DNA from: Nemophila menziesii
Lineage: Eukaryota > Streptophyta > Magnoliopsida > Boraginales > Hydrophyllaceae
Direction: 5' to 3'
DNA length: 64,000 bases
Assembly (NCBI GenBank): GCA_029959085.1
Contig: JARWIR010000016.1
Location: forward strand, 23,073,499-23,137,498
Shown: positions 9,297 through 23,350 of the stretch, in pieces
Layout: every line of letters starts with the position of its first letter
Position numbering within the stretch: the stretch's first letter is position 1
The notes under the pieces: generated by a model
The model's database searches: none
Told to the model about the DNA's origin: nothing
What the model saw: the letters and a program-made list of their open reading frames with translations, nothing else
Translations under genes and position numbers: made by a program

Positions 9297-12200
9297 ATGG
9301 CTGCTCATGGTGGTGATCAACAGCTCCCTCTTTCCGAGCCTGCAAACCAAAAACATCATTCGTATCTTGGAATGCCTGGTAAAATCCCTTTCCTCTATCT
9401 TTATCCTTTGTTTTTTCGATTACATATGAGACCAGTACGAAATCCTATTTCACCCCTTAATCGATGGAGTTATCAATCACCATAAACCATCTTAAGGTCC
9501 TTGTAGTGTCCCAAGTGGGTCCGATCTAAAAAGTTGTAAATCCCTTTTTAGTTTTTACCTAAAGCAATTTTGTAGGACTCTTTGTAGTAGTTTGTAACTG
9601 TAAAATTAAGGCTCTTATTTCGAATAAAGATTATTGGCTGGCTTTCATGTCCCAGAAGAATCGGGCACGATGTTATCTCATGATTTAATATTAGCTATGG
9701 TGGCCCCTAATTTCATGCATTCTTTCTGCTATTTTTGAAGAAAACTCCATGCACGCGCATACTTTGCAGTTATTGTATTTTATTTTTTATTTTTTTATTT
9801 TTCTACATTTATGAATTTTTTTTTAATTAAAATTCATGTTAATTTTATTCTGAAATAAAATAATTAACCCATCAAAGATCGCAGTCTAATTGATTTTTCT
9901 TCTCTTTTGGATTATTATATCAGATGTGAGAAAAGTTAGGGCTTTTTTGTATAGGGACTAATGGTGCAATTAAAATATATGCAGAAAATGAAGAAGAAAA
10001 TGATACCCCAATTGAGCAAGTAAGGCTAACAGTATCACCTACAGATAATCCATTACTCCCAGCTTTAACATTCAGAACATGGTTTTTAGGCATATTATCA
10101 TGTGCTCTTCTTGCTTTCGTAAACCAATTCTTCTCATATCGTCAAAACAGTCTCGGCCTTAGTTCAGTAACAGCACAGATCGTTACTCTACCCTTGGGAA
10201 AATTAATGGCAGCAACTCTTCCTACAAGGAAATTCAAAATCCTAAACTGGACTTTTTCATTTAACCCAGGACCGTTTAATCTTAAAGAACATGTCTTAAT
10301 CACTATATTCGCTAGTTGTGGTGCTGGTGGTGTTTATGCTGTTGGTATTGTCACCATTGTTAGAGGTTTTTATCATCGCAATATTCACGCTCTTGCTGGT
10401 CTATTACTAGCTATAACTACTCAAGTAAGCACATCCTCCTATATATATATTTCTCTATTTCCATTTCTTTGTATATATATATATATATAATATATAATAT
10501 TTTATATTTAATTTACAGATGCTTGGTTATGGATGGGCTGGTTTATTTAGAAAAATCCTAGTGGACTCTCCATACATGTGGTGGCCTGAAAACCTAGTAC
10601 AAGTATCATTATTCAGAGCATTACATGACAATGATAAAAGACAAAAGGGAGGTTTAACAAGACTACAATTCTTTCTAGTAGTACTTATATCAAGCTTTGG
10701 TTATTACATAGTCCCAGCTTATTTAATGCCATCAATATCAGCTATCTCAGTTGTTTGTTTAATATGGAAAAACTCAGTTAGAGCTCAACAACTAGGTTCA
10801 GGTATATATGGAATGGGTATTGGATCTTTCTCATTGGATTGGAATGCAATTGTTTCTTTTGTCGGAAATCCAATTTCTACACCTGCTTTTGCTATTTGCA
10901 ATACTCTTGTCGGGTTTTTCTTAATCATGTATGTAATGCAACCTTTAGTGTATTGGTTAAACGTCTACAATGCTCAGAAATTTCCCTTCTTTTCATCTCA
11001 TACTTTTGATGAATATGGTCAACCTTTTAACATTAGTCGTGTACTAAACCAAAAAACCTTTGACTTAAATGTCGCTGCTTATGATAGTTATAGTAAGCTT
11101 CATTTAAGTGTGTTTTTCGCTTTTACTTATGGACTTGGATTCTCAACCCTTACTGCTACTATTTCACATGTCACACTCTTCCATGGAAAGTAAGTTTTGC
11201 GTTTTTTTTTATTTTTTTTACATTTTAGTCCTTTATGTTTGGAAACTAACTATTTTTAACTGTGTCGCAGAACGATATGGGAAATGTGGAGTAAAACTGC
11301 GGAAGTTTTGAGAGGGGATAAAGGAGATGTACACACGAAGATAATGAAGAGAAATTACGATTCAGTCCCTGATTGGTGGTTTTATTCGATTTTAATTGTG
11401 ATTTTTTTTCTTTCGTTATTCACTTGTGAAGGTTTCGGAAAACAACTTCAACTTCCATGGTGGGGACTTATAATGGCGTGTGCAATTGCATTCTTTTTCA
11501 CTTTACCTGTTGGTGCTATACAAGCTACTACAAACACGGTAAATTAAATAAAATATTTATTTTAAAGATATAATTAGAAGGTACATAATTAATGAAAATT
11601 TATATATTTATATATACAGCAAGTGGGATTAAATATTATCACGGAGATGTTAATCGGTTACATATACCCTGGAAAACCACTAGCAAATGTGACTTTTAAA
11701 ACATACGGTTACATTAGTATGTCACAAGCTCTCACGTTTCTTAGTGATTTCAAGCTTGGTCTTTACATGAAAATCCCACCTAAATCCATGTTTATTGTTC
11801 AGGTATATATACATACAAATACTATTTAATTTAAAACCATATAATTAATATAATTTGTGTTTACTTGATCAGTTAGTGGGAACGTTGGTTTCTTCAACGG
11901 TTTGTTTCAGTACTGCATGGTCATTACTTTCTTCAATCCATCATATTTGTGATAGATCTAATTTACCAGAAGGGAGTCCATGGACATGTCCTAGTGATGA
12001 AGTATTTTACAACGCTTCTATTATATGGGGAGTAGTGGGACCCATGAGAATGTTCACTAGCTTAGGAGTTTACGGAGCTATGAACTGGTTTTTCCTTTTA
12101 GGGTTTATATTACCTATTCCTGTTTGGGTTTTATCGCGTAAATTTCCCAATAATAAATTTATCAAGTTGGTTCATATACCTCTTATACTTGGAGCTACAG

Positions 12201-12493
12201 CTAGTATGCCACCTGGAAGATCAGTTAACTATATAATGTGGGGAATTGTTGGACTTTATTTCAATGTTTATATTTATCGAAAGCATAAGGTTTGGTGGGC
12301 TAGACATGCTTATGTTTTGGGTGCTGCTTTAAATGCTGGAATTGCTTTTATGGGGGTTTTGTTGTTTTTTACGTTACAAACGTATGATATTAATGGTCCT
12401 GCTTGGTGGGGATTACAAGGTGATGATCATTGTGATATAGCTACTTGTCCTACTGCACCTGGAGTTAAGGTTGATGGATGTCCTGTTTTCTGA
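9297..12493 (+). CDS. OPT: Oligopeptide transporter, OPT family (OPT1/OPT5-like clade), six exons
   Basis: A membrane transporter of the OPT family (PT clade), which moves small peptides or metal chelates with protons across the plasma membrane or an inner membrane. Exons: 9297-9378, 9985-10424, 10519-11189, 11271-11538, 11620-11802 and 11873-12493. All introns are GT-AG, the phases join without a stop and the product is 754 residues, the usual family length. The N-terminal tail is hydrophilic (about 1-55), followed by many hydrophobic segments. The family signature [11 protein letters not shown] starts at residue 121, the second conserved motif KIPPKS lies at 538-543 (usually KIPPR), and the C terminus ends KVDGCPVF as in Arabidopsis relatives. 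The start codon is the first ATG after the TATA-like site, and the acidic stretch PIEQVRLTV that follows is conserved in the family. No frame break or missing key residue is seen. Clade and substrate are from memory of the family and not tested. Confidence 0.95.
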
Positions 12494-14866
12494 TCTACTT
12501 TGTTTGTTTTATCATGTATATAGTATGTTCTAGTGTGTGTTTGTTTCTGGGATTATTATGTTATTTTGCATAATCTTGTAAATGTTGGATTTAGAACTCA
12601 ATGGTGAAGGCTTGGTTTCATTGTTTTTTTTTTTCTGAAAATCGTTTCTTCTTGGATATATATATATTGTAGTGTACAGACCCCCGTTGCTACACAGGTT
12701 TTCAATTGAAGGTTGCTTTAACTAAGGCACACGTAAGTAAAGTTTATTTCTATTGAACAGTTAGTTATTTTGACTCTAATAAAATTAGACTTTTTTATCT
12801 CTACAAAGTAGTCTAATCACTAGATCAACTATCGATTTTAGTCGACTATTATTTTATCGTTTACCAAAACTTATCATTTCCAAGCCAATTACAAAAATAA
12901 ACCAATTGATTAAACAATGTGAAGTAGATGTCAAAGCAATAGTCATAAGACCAATTAGAGTATTGTTAGCGGAAGTAATAATAATACTATAATAGAACCA
13001 TTATCGGAAAGGGTCGAAAGAAGCCATAAACACCAAGCAACATCTACTAGCCACCACCATCTGTAAAAGAAAATTTAGCCCAACATAACTATTGGGACTA
13101 TGTCTCTCTTAGAACTCATCTAGGAGGTATAGAGTTTGAGTCCTCTCGGTTTTGTGAGTCTCTTCATGAACATTAGTTCTGATTAACTAGGAATATGCAC
13201 GAAAACACACCAACAAACCTTCCTAAACTTGGGCCAAAGGGAACACACCTCAGAAGAACCAATAGGAGAAAAAAGATATATGATCGTCCACAATAGCCAA
13301 CAGGCTATATCATTGAAGAATATAGCACAGACACCGCGCAACAAATAACTTGAAGAAGGGTCAGTTAGGGGAATGAATCCTCTACTACCCATTTTCTCTA
13401 TTAGTCTTTGATGAAGTAGCATAGTTGGTTATCTTAGATAGTAAATAAAGAAAATCCTAAATTTTCTTTTAATTATTTAATATAATACATGTTATTTAAT
13501 TTTTTGTTTCATTATATTTTTTTGTTAAGCTTATGTTTATCAATTAGTTATTTATATCTTTATCATATGTTTTTCTTTTTCTTAAAAAATTAATTTACAA
13601 CACTTTTTTTAATTAATTTTCTAACATTTTTAAAATAGACAAAAAGCTTTATCATTCAAATTTCTTTAATCAAAACAACAATAGTTGATTGAAATAAAAA
13701 AATTAACAAAAGTTAACATTGATATATCAGATTTAGTTATAACAAAAAATCAGTAGCATAAATATATTCTCATATTCGTAATACTTAAAAAATTATAATC
13801 ATGCACAAAAATCCTTTCTTAAATAGATTTCAGCTATATCTTCTGAAAATCATACAGAAAACTTTGTGTATCAATCTCCACCAACTTTCTCCCACCTCGA
13901 CTTGATTAATATGGGCTGAAAAAGTTAATGACAAATATATTATATATGAATAAAAACGTAAAAGTTATATAATAGATACATTTATAAATAAAATTTACAG
14001 AACAACACCTGATTTTCATGTCTACTGTTACATTTGTTAATCGCTCTGGGTCCTTGTCCCCATTCGGTAGTGGTAAGGAATTTATGTACGATTGAGACTC
14101 GTAGTGAAGATAATAATAAGATGGATGTGAGAGATGATTTTGGGGTTGATAGTGTGACAAGTAAGCCATCTCGGGTTAAGATTGGAGCTGATATTGAAAT
14201 TGCGTATGGAATTGAAGTTGATCATGAGATTTATGTTGTGACGGATTCTGAAACAGTGGCGGAGTTTGAACACAAATATTTCCTTGCACAGACTATAAAA
14301 CAAGTCAAATCCTTCATGATATATTATAACATGAAAAGTTAAATAAATAAATTTAACTCTTCAAATCTTTTAGGATATATAATAAATTTTAGCTGAAACA
14401 GTTAATAAATCTTAAGCCAATCAAATATTCCACTGTGATATATGATATAACTTTAACAGAACAAAAAAAACATTCACTTACTAAATTTTATATGATTAAA
14501 TTGACTTTGGTATAAAATAATAATATTTTAATGCTACTGTAACCATTGTAACAACAGAAAGGATAAATAAAGTCAAAGAAGATTCCTACATTGTAATGTG
14601 AAGTTATTGTAAAGAACATTAAATATAATTCTAATATTTATATTATCTACTGAACATGTAAATCAACAAAATAAAACTCATTTCTTTCTATATTGTAAAA
14701 GTTATTGTAAAATTTAGTTCAGATGATGAAACTCTGTTTTTTATTTTCAAATATAACTACTTGTTTTTTTAAATTATACATAAACATTTTCTAAAAAAAA
14801 TTAGATCATACACATAAAAATATAGTTGATAAATCACAAAGCATCGAAAAATTAAGATCAACATAC
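12494..14866. other. 3' flank of the OPT gene and AT-rich intergenic DNA
   Basis: The transporter 3' UTR probably ends by about 12620; no exact AATAAA is seen before that. The rest is AT-rich. Near 13130 the text AGAGTTTGAGTCCTC resembles a tRNA B box. A 102-codon plus-strand open frame (14034-14342) contains a plausible stretch (SKPSRVKIGADIEIAYGI), but I recognise no family and would not call it a gene. Confidence 0.5.
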
Positions 14867-16925
14867 CTATGATATATTTTTATTTTTCTTCTGCATTTTT
14901 TTTTTGAATGAGCTAATAATACGACGTCTTCCTCGTGGACCTACGATATCACGTTTAGCAACTCCTTTTGCTCCTTCATCTTTCTCACTTAACTCGATAT
15001 TAGTCGATTCATTTTCATCTTGACAATCAGTATCATTAAGTTGAAAATTTTGAAGAAATTTTTCTACAGTAATTAATAAATTTTCACTTTCTTTCAAGCT
15101 AGTTGATAGGTTTCTTCAGATTCATATGCTCTACTGAAAATTTTGCGAAATATAGAATTCAAGGTCTTGCATCTTGAAGTCCTTTCTTTTTTCGGATCAC
15201 TATCAATGATTCGTCCATGTACGTCTCTGTACTCTCTGGCCTAGCTGATTTTATCCATCTTTTCAAAATGAATGTCTCAGGAATCTCTAACTTATGCATG
15301 ACTTCTTTCAACATTTTTATCATATGACAACACAAGATTCCTTTTATATCAAACAACTTGCAATTGCAAGATAGTGTATTGTTTTCACCATTTGTAACAC
15401 GAGATATAATGAATATTGATAGTCTCTTTGCTTTTTCAAATTCCTTGTACAATTCTTCAAATATTCTTTTCGTGAATATTTTTCCGGCATGTTACAACCA
15501 TCTATTGGTTGAAAATTTATGCTTCGGCAATCGATACTCAATGTATAATCAGAATCTCTTTCTTGATACCTTTTTTCTGCAATTAAATTTTCAAAGCGAG
15601 AAAAAAATTTCGAAAATTCAAAATCAAATTGTAAGTGAACTTTTGCAGCAGCATTATTACTCTCACTCAACTGTGTGCTTTGCATCCCAGCTGACCAATA
15701 TATCTTAACATATCGCATTTTTCCTTTAACTGAAACATCGTTTTCAACCATTTATTCTCCCGAACATTATGATCATCTAACATTTCATTCCATGCATTGA
15801 GCCAATCATTTTCCTCATCCGGATCTTAAAAAATTTCCCAAACACTTCCTTGATTTCAGTTTCACCTGCAAAAAAATTGTGAGGATTTTTTACAGCATTT
15901 TGCATAATGTGCCACTTACAAAGACGATGAAATGTATCCGACATAACTTGTTTCAAAGCTTTCGCCATTGCGGCGTCTTGATCAGTAAATATTGTTTTAG
16001 GGTGCTTGTTTAACATGGCATGAAAAAACATCTCAGATAACCTTATGAATTACTCAGATGTTTCATCGTACATCAATGTAGCACCAAAAATTGACACTTC
16101 CTGGTAATGATTAAACCCCACAAATATACCAAGTGGTCTACAATCCTTGTTTGTCTTATAAGCCGTGTCAAATGAAACAGCATCCCCAAAATGCCCATGA
16201 TCAATTATCATATCTGCACCGGCCCAAAATATATTAGTAATTTTTTCCTCAATATCCAACTGAAATGCATAGTAAAATGATTCATTTTTAGTAGTTTTAT
16301 CTTGAAAATATTTTAATATACATCCAACCTCGCCATAAGCTAAATCACGTTGTCTTTTCGTTCGAAAATAATTCTTTTGATCTAACTTTAAGAATCCAAC
16401 ACAATCTCTTCCGCCTACATCTCTGCCCATAAGCTCATAAGATTGGCGCAAAATGATGCCAGAATCGTTTGCATGATCAACTTGTTCGCTTTGAGTAACA
16501 TATATTTTTTGCTGTGACGGAAGCATATGTACAAGATCAGGTCTTATCAATTCGTGGTTATGTTCAGCAACAAATCTATAAACTTCATATCTATTTGAAG
16601 ACTTTTCTAATTTCACCCCATCAATGCTCCATACCCGGTTCTAGTCTCAGCTCTTGGATTTTTCGTTAGATGATCTCGTTTATCGGGTTTTCGAAACCCT
16701 CTTTTGAACAAGCAAAAATCTTACTTGTTAACATCCATTACCCTTATGTATTTTACCATTTGAGTGATTTTTTATACTGAATCCCATTTTTCCGCCGTAT
16801 CTATTATAACATACATAAGCCTCTTCTAGACTATCAAAAATCATGCCTAAAAATAGTGTACAATTGTCTTCATTGTTGGACTCTTCTCCAGTGACTGTAT
16901 CTAGCGCCGTAGTTAAATTTCTAAA
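14867..16925 (-). pseudogene. FAR1-RELATED SEQUENCE (FHY3/FAR1 family) pseudogene
   Basis: The minus strand holds the parts of a FAR1-type protein in order. Near 16900-16640 is the N-terminal FAR1 DNA-binding zinc-finger region (EEAYVCYNRYGGKMGFS, later EVYRFVAEHNHEL), broken by stops between 16740 and 16640. At 16500-15780 is the MULE-transposase-derived domain (GDAVSFDTAYKTNKDCRPL, FTDQDAAMAKALK, HRLCKWHIMQNA). At 15400-15300 is the SWIM zinc finger, CNC then nine residues then CCH. At 15097-14867 is a basic tail (GPRGRRRIISSFKKK). At least four frame breaks or stops separate the blocks, for example at 16050-16031, 15777-15751 and 15159-15097. Family members are transcription factors in phytochrome A signalling derived from Mutator transposases. 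An old MULE transposase is a possible alternative, but no terminal inverted repeats were found. Confidence 0.8.
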
Positions 16926-17074
16926 AAATAAAACTAAAATATATTAAAAGTGAGTATAAATTAAACACTTATAATATAATTGAATTATAGTATAACATTA
17001 ATAATGAATAACTGAAATCAATTTGTAAAAATTGAAGAATTTTAGAAAATTCAGTAATCAAACTCAACAATCAG

Positions 17075-18269
17075 GCGGTTGAATGGGTTTGGCCTCTCTC
17101 CAAAGATGGTATGTACTCTTGCAAATCGGGTTATCTCTCAGCATTCCAACCCTTTAGTGCCCCCTCAATCCACCCGTCCACCTCTTCTTTTCCATATACT
17201 GATCTGCTGAAACTTTGCTGGAAATCCCAGACCCCTCCCAAGTTTAAATTTTTCTTCTGGAGGGTGATGATGAATGCGCTTTCTACGGAGCAGAACAGGT
17301 TTTCACGCTCTTGTGCATCTACTGACCTATGTCATATTTGCCTTAAAGAAGAAGAGTCTCTGGAACATCTTTTTTTAAAGTGTGATTGGACTAGGAAATT
17401 CTGGTTTCTGTCCCCCATCCACTGTCATATTATCCCCACTAGTTATCTTAGAATTGGAACATGGATTGGCTCGATTATTGACCAAGGGAAGGATTCTAAA
17501 GATAGATCCCATCTTCTATTAACTATCATTCTATGCTTTTGGGTCATCTGGCTCACCAGGAACAAGGTTATATTCCATCATACCCCCGTTGATTTTAATG
17601 CTTGTCTGAACTTATTGAATATCCTACATAGTCAAGTGTTCTTTGACGAGGGTCCAAGCCCTTCACTACCTCCTGCTGATCCCTTGTCCCCCCAAATCAG
17701 CTCTCCCTTGGCCCCTTGTTGGATCCCCCCTACACAGCACAATCTGAAGATGAATGTTGATGCTGCTTACAAGACAGGGAAAGCCTCCGCTGCTGCAGTG
17801 ATTCGTAACTGGAAGGGTGATATTGTTGATGGCTTTGCCATGAACATTACTGCTTCCTCTAGTTTTGAAGCTGAAGCTAAAGCATTGAGATTTGGCATTC
17901 AATTTGCTTTAGACCACGCTCCCCTTTGCGACAGATTTGAAACTGACGCCGAAGCCGTTCTTAAAGCCGTGTATTCATCGAGCCCGAACTGTCATTGGAA
18001 GGACAGGGCTATCCTCGGTGATATTAGAAATATGGCTAGCACTCATAGTCGTTTACGCATCTGTGGTGTTAGAAGAACGGCGAACAAAGTCGCTGATTGG
18101 CTTGCGAAGACCTTCTCTGCTTCTCGTTTATCTTGTAATTGGCTTTGTAACATTCCTTTAGATCTTAAGCTAATTGCTTGTAATGACTGTAACTCTTTTG
18201 ATGTATCAGGAGTTGGATAAACTCTTGATACTTTTATCTATATATTTGATTCCTTTGTCTAAAAAAAAA
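17075..18269 (+). mobile_element. 5'-truncated LINE with open zf-RVT/RNase H reading frame
   Basis: A target duplication of 14 bases, AACTCAACAATCAG, flanks it exactly (17061-17074 and 18270-18283), and the insert ends in a run of A at 18261-18270. This is a textbook target-primed insertion. It keeps only the 3' part of ORF2. A single frame is open from the first base to 18220 and encodes the C-terminal zinc-binding reverse-transcriptase module (WPLSKDGMYSCKSGYL; CHICLKEEESLEHLFLKC) and then a plant-type RNase H (MNVDAAYKTGKASAAAVIRN, AEAKALRFGIQFA, ETDAEAVLKAV). The clean frame and perfect duplication mean a recent event. It landed 150 bases from the FAR1-related pseudogene. Confidence 0.9.
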
Positions 18270-18452
18270 AACTCAACAATCAGATTTTAATATTATATTT
18301 CTAGGGTTTTAATATACAAACTTTTCCGGCAAAATGAAATAAGTGTATCAAAAAAATTGAAATGCCTTCGATTATAAGGTTTATTTTATTGAATATTATA
18401 TACCCAGAATTTATTTGATTAAGCCGATTTTTTCTATCTGAAAAAAAAAATT

Positions 18453-18633
18453 GAGTAATGCTGGATATCACCCCAATTTGCATCGCCTTTATATCACCCC
18501 TTATGTGGACCAATCATGAAAGAGAGAGAAAATGATAAATCAGGAAAGAGAAATCATATGATTGGTGTATTTAAAATCCACCTAAGAGGCGATATAAAGG
18601 TGATGCATTTTGGGGTGATATCCAGCATTACTC
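18453..18633. mobile_element. Mutator-like MITE, GAGTAATG family (copy 2)
   Basis: A 181-bp foldback whose arms are almost perfectly complementary: GAGTAATGCTGGATATCACC on the left and its reverse complement on the right, with CATCRCCTTTATATC further in. A 9-bp duplication, AAAAAAATT, lies at 18444-18452 and 18634-18642, although it is low in complexity. The element is nearly one hairpin, so it would yield a good small-RNA precursor if transcribed. Confidence 0.8.
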
Positions 18634-18642
18634 AAAAAAATT

Positions 18643-19494
18643 ACCTTCCAATAGTAAAGCTTGAAAAATCCTCTTTAATGGTTGTCTTGATTTATCTTCC
18701 AATATATTGCAGAAATCATGATAATGTTTGAGTTTTTGTTCTATTGTAATTTTGATAGAAGAAAGAAAATAGAATTTAGAAAACAAATTGTAAAAGTGAA
18801 GCGTCCGTATCTATTACACTAGTGAAAGTGTTGACTTGTTTTATATTAAAAAATTAAAAATGTTTTTCAATGGGTAAGATTTGCTTTATATAAAATCTAA
18901 GGTAAATAATTATGCCACTTCATCTACTTGTAGAGACTAATAGAGAAAATGGATAATAGAGGATCTGTTCCCGTCAGTTAGGAGAGAGCACAGGTCATTT
19001 TTACCTGATTTTGAGGTTAGAGTAAATTAAGAGTAATATATTTCGTTTTAAGGAATTTCTTGGATGACCCAGGGATAGGGTATAAAAAAGCTTATCTTTG
19101 GGTTACTTTCTATTTGCCCATATTAGTCAACATTGGTCAAATATTTTTTAACACATAAAAATGTTAAAAAAAGACCAAAAATCTGAAAAAGTGGAGAGCA
19201 TTATACTTCTAAATATGAAAGTTACATTTTGATATTACAAACCAAGAAAAATGTTATAAATTCGATAGTTCGTGAAGATAGATATATAAATAATTGACTA
19301 TAGGATAGTTTTAATTCAGATATACAACCACACTTTTACATATACAATTTGGAAAGTTGAAAGCTCGTTTTATGATTTTAACATAAATTATTTTTAGATA
19401 TTGCTCATCTTTGCCTTTTAGCAATTTATTTACTTTATTTAAATATTTCTAAGAAAAATAAGAAAGATAAGATAACAAATACCTCTTATGCTTG
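18643..19494. other. AT-rich spacer, nothing recognised
   Basis: No open frame with family features, repeat structure or RNA gene is seen. Composition matches other intergenic stretches in the window. Confidence 0.5.
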
Positions 19495-22400
19495 TTTTTT
19501 TTTTTGGACGAATTAACATTGTGCTTCTCCTCCTTGATATCAACCGATTCTGATCCTATTGAATTCGTTTGCCATTGTAGTTGTGACGTTGTCCCGTGCT
19601 CTGGTGGCTCCATGTCTAGCATCCTTCACAATCTAATCCCCTTGACCATTCAAGCTTCTTAGGATATGCTTGAAAGAGATCAGGCCAAACTCTCCGACCA
19701 TCTGGTGTATCTTCCTAATGACTAGATGGATTCTCCAACTTGCTACTGACACCTCCCTGATACTTTTTATGAGTTCAAGGTTATATGAGAAAATCGTCTT
19801 CTCCGTGTTTGGAAATTCTATACAAAATTCAGTTTCTTGGATAATTGATATTGCTTCTCCTTCCCGTATTGAATCACATACTGTCATTTGTTTTGTTTCA
19901 TTCTGATATCCTGTGTATTTGTGAAACTGTAAAATGCCGATCCTTGTGTGCTCATAAGAGTTGTCTAAAGATTCATCACATAAAAGTATGAAAGAAGTAT
20001 TATTATCCATTATTGAAGATTCTTGTCGTCGATTGGTAGTATTGGATCGTTGTATTGTTGCCACTCTCCAAATGCTCAATATAGTTCTTTCGTGAGTTTA
20101 TTTATTGAGGTAATAATGTTATCTCCATCAACTAGGTGATCTTCATGTATTGCCTTCATTTTTGCTTTCCATATATTCCATATCATGATCATAATATATA
20201 TTGTAACAATATTTCTTCCCCAACCTCCCTTCGTATACAATTTTATTACATTTAGTATCCACTGTCCAATATATGTTTCTTCCTTATAATTTATTCTAAT
20301 TTGCAATGTTGAACTTGCACAAATTGCTTGACTAACTTGACATCTGAGTAGGAGATGTACCACTGTTTCTTTTTTAACTTGGCACCAAATGCATTTGCTT
20401 GTAACACACTTTCTTTTGCTCAGGTTTAGTTATGTTGGTATAGTATTGTTACATGACTTCCATATATAAATCCTGATTTTTGTTGGTTCATTTGATTTCC
20501 ATACCGTATTCCATAACTCTGTTCTGATTGTTTCCGATGTACTCACTGATTGTGGCTCAATAAGGACATGTTCGGTTGTTAGAATTTTATATTCTGTCTT
20601 TGTAACATAATCCCCATTTTTTGAGAAAGTCCAAATCAGTTTGTCTTCATTATCAATTTTTAATATTCTTATCTTAGTAATTTTCAAGATTATAGGTTGC
20701 GAAAGATTATCTAATTTTTCTCAATCCCATCCGTAAGATGTTTCCTTCCATAATTAATCCACTGTTTCCAAAGTATAGTGTCGCGGTTTTTCTAACTTTC
20801 ATTTCGTGTCAACCTATTTGTCTGACCATATATTCATATTATTCCCATTTCCAATTTGATAAATATTGTTTTTTTTCATGATATATCTACCTTCCATGAT
20901 ACTCTCCCAACTCCAAGTTTTACTTTGTCTTAATTTAACTTTTATAAAATCAGTATTAGGATAATAGATACTTTTTTAAATCCGCAATGCCAAAGTGTCT
21001 AGGTAATTTATAATCCTCCATGTTTGAGCTGTCAATAGTGTCGTGTTCATTCTTTTAAAAAATTCAAAAACCAAGTCCTCATAGAAGTTTCCCTAATGCC
21101 AGTTTTTCCCAGGCTATCCAATGGATTTTGTTTCTTTCTCTAGAGTTCCACCAAAAGTTAGAAATTACTAAGATTAATTTTCTGCAAAATGATATAGAAA
21201 ACTGACATTGTATATAGAGGTGTAGCTTGTAATAACGCCTTAATTAAGTCTTCTTTCCCTCCTTCCGACTTGAGCTTAGCTTTCTATCCTTTTGTTTTTT
21301 TGAATAATTTATTTACTATCCACCTTAAATATTCCACCTTTGACCTTTTGTGGCATAAAGGAATACCCATATATTTTCCTAAATCCTTTGTTTCATCGAT
21401 GTTAGTTTCATGTCTTACCATTTCTCTCAATTCTTCAGGTGTTTCTCGACTGAAACAAATAGTCTATTCATTGAACTGTACTTGTTGTCCCGATCCTTCA
21501 ACATAAACTTTCAAGCAATCGTTAAAAGCTTGAATTTCAATATCATCCAAAGTTAGAAAAAATAGTGAATCATCTGTAAATAAAAAGTGTGATATCACAT
21601 GACAATTTCTGTTAATCTTTATCCCTTTCGTATTATTATTACCATGATGATCAATAAGCCTGATAAGAGATTTCGTCATAAGTCTGAAGAGAAAAGGTGA
21701 AAGAGGGCCACCTTGGCGAATACCTCTTCCTGGTCTAAATTTCTCCTTTAAAATTAATTTAAAAAGAAACGGTGGTTATGAAATTCTTAATCCACGTAAC
21801 CCATTTATCACAAAATCCAAGTTTTATCAAAATGATAAGAATAAAATCTCAATGTACCTGATCATACGTCTTTGTCATGTCAATCTTAATTGCTGCCATA
21901 TATTTATGGTTTTTCCTTTTATTTGTTCATCTAGAAAGAGAATTCATGTGCGATAATTATATAATCTTGTATTACCCTGTCTTTTATGAAAGCTGGTTGT
22001 GTTGGTGAGGCAATATCATTCATGAATATTGTAACTCATTAGGCATAATTTTTGAAATAATTTAATATCTGAAATTAACACATGAAATTGGTATGTAATC
22101 TCCCAAGATTTCCTAAATATCTCCTTTAGGTATTAAAGTAATAAGTCTATCATTTAATGTTTTCAGCTATATATTATTATTAAAGAGATCTTGTATCATT
22201 AAAAATATATCATACTTGATAATATCCAAAAACTCATGATAAAACTTATCATCCAGTCTATCTGTCTCGGAGCTTTTGTAGGTGATAATTCTTTGCCGCC
22301 CTTTGTAAATCTTCCATTGTTGGTTGTTTTGATAATTCATTATTCATTTAATTTGTAACTCTTGGTTGTACATATTGTGTTGCCTTATTCATTTGTTCTT

Positions 22401-23350
22401 CTGTTGCAGCATGTTCGTTAAATAATTCTATATAGAACTCCTGGAAACATGACCGAACCTCCGAAGCTTCTTCTTTCCATATTCCATTCTTATCTTTAAT
22501 CCTCAATAAACTGCTAAAACCCCATCTTTGAATAGTTGATATGTGATTTATTTTTGTATTCTTATCACCAATGGTCAACCATATTTGTCTAGATCGGTTT
22601 GACTAGTATTTTTATTCGCATTTGTATTCGAACTTAATTTGTGCTCTTATATTCCTTTCCTCTTCTTGAAGAATTGGTGTTGAGTCAGAATTTGTGTTTT
22701 CCATCAAGCTTGACTGGAGTCTTCTTTGTTTGATCTTCATGGTTTTTAAATGTGATTCTACTCCATCTTATTAGCGCTTCGATTGTATCGTCTCTTTTTT
22801 CCAAAAACACTTCTAGTGATCCTTCTTGTCATGGTTGTCCCCAAGCATTTTTACCACTCATGTACATTCTTCATTATCAAGCCAAAATGATTCGAATCTG
22901 GAAGCTTTTTGTCCTTGTTCCAGTGTCCGATCATATTGTAAAATAAGCGGTGAATGAACCAATCCAACTGCGGTGGTACGAAGATCTGAGCCTTTGGGAA
23001 CCTATTTATCCACTCATAAGAAGCAAACGCTCGATCAAGTTTTAACTTGACGATGTCACCACCGGAATACCGATTAGTCCAAGTGTAATAATATCATATG
23101 AGTGCAATTCTATTAAACTATTATTAAAAAGTAAAATTCTTAAATTCTAGAATGTGGTTATTATTAGCAAGTATTTTACTATATTTTTCATTACCGTTAA
23201 GAATGTCATTGAAATCATTAATAATTATCCACGGTTCACTAATATTGTTACACTACTCTAGTTCGTAATCGCGTGCCAAGTGTTTAAACGATCATCATAA
23301 TTATTAGGGGCATGTATGAACAAAATGTAATACAAGAAGAAATATAATCC
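19495..23350 (-). mobile_element. Degenerate LINE, endonuclease to RNase H
   Basis: The 3' end is a poly(A) seen as T run at 19497-19506 on the plus strand. Reading leftward from 23350 there are endonuclease pieces (IINDFNDILNGN near 23260-23190; GGDIVKLKLDRAF near 23070-23030), a pre-RT region (WKEEASEVRSCFQEFYIELF, 22490-22400), reverse transcriptase with a changed active site (SHFLFTDDSLFF, where most relatives have FADD, about 21590-21550), the zinc-binding module (20687-20430, 20363-20076) and RNase H (20079-19633). Many stops separate these pieces. No target duplication was found, so the 5' limit is approximate. It resembles the elements at 26517 and 52193 in its RT motifs. Confidence 0.85.

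Noticed and set aside
13183..13422. 79-codon minus-strand frame
   Set aside because: No family features, no splice or promoter context; probably chance.
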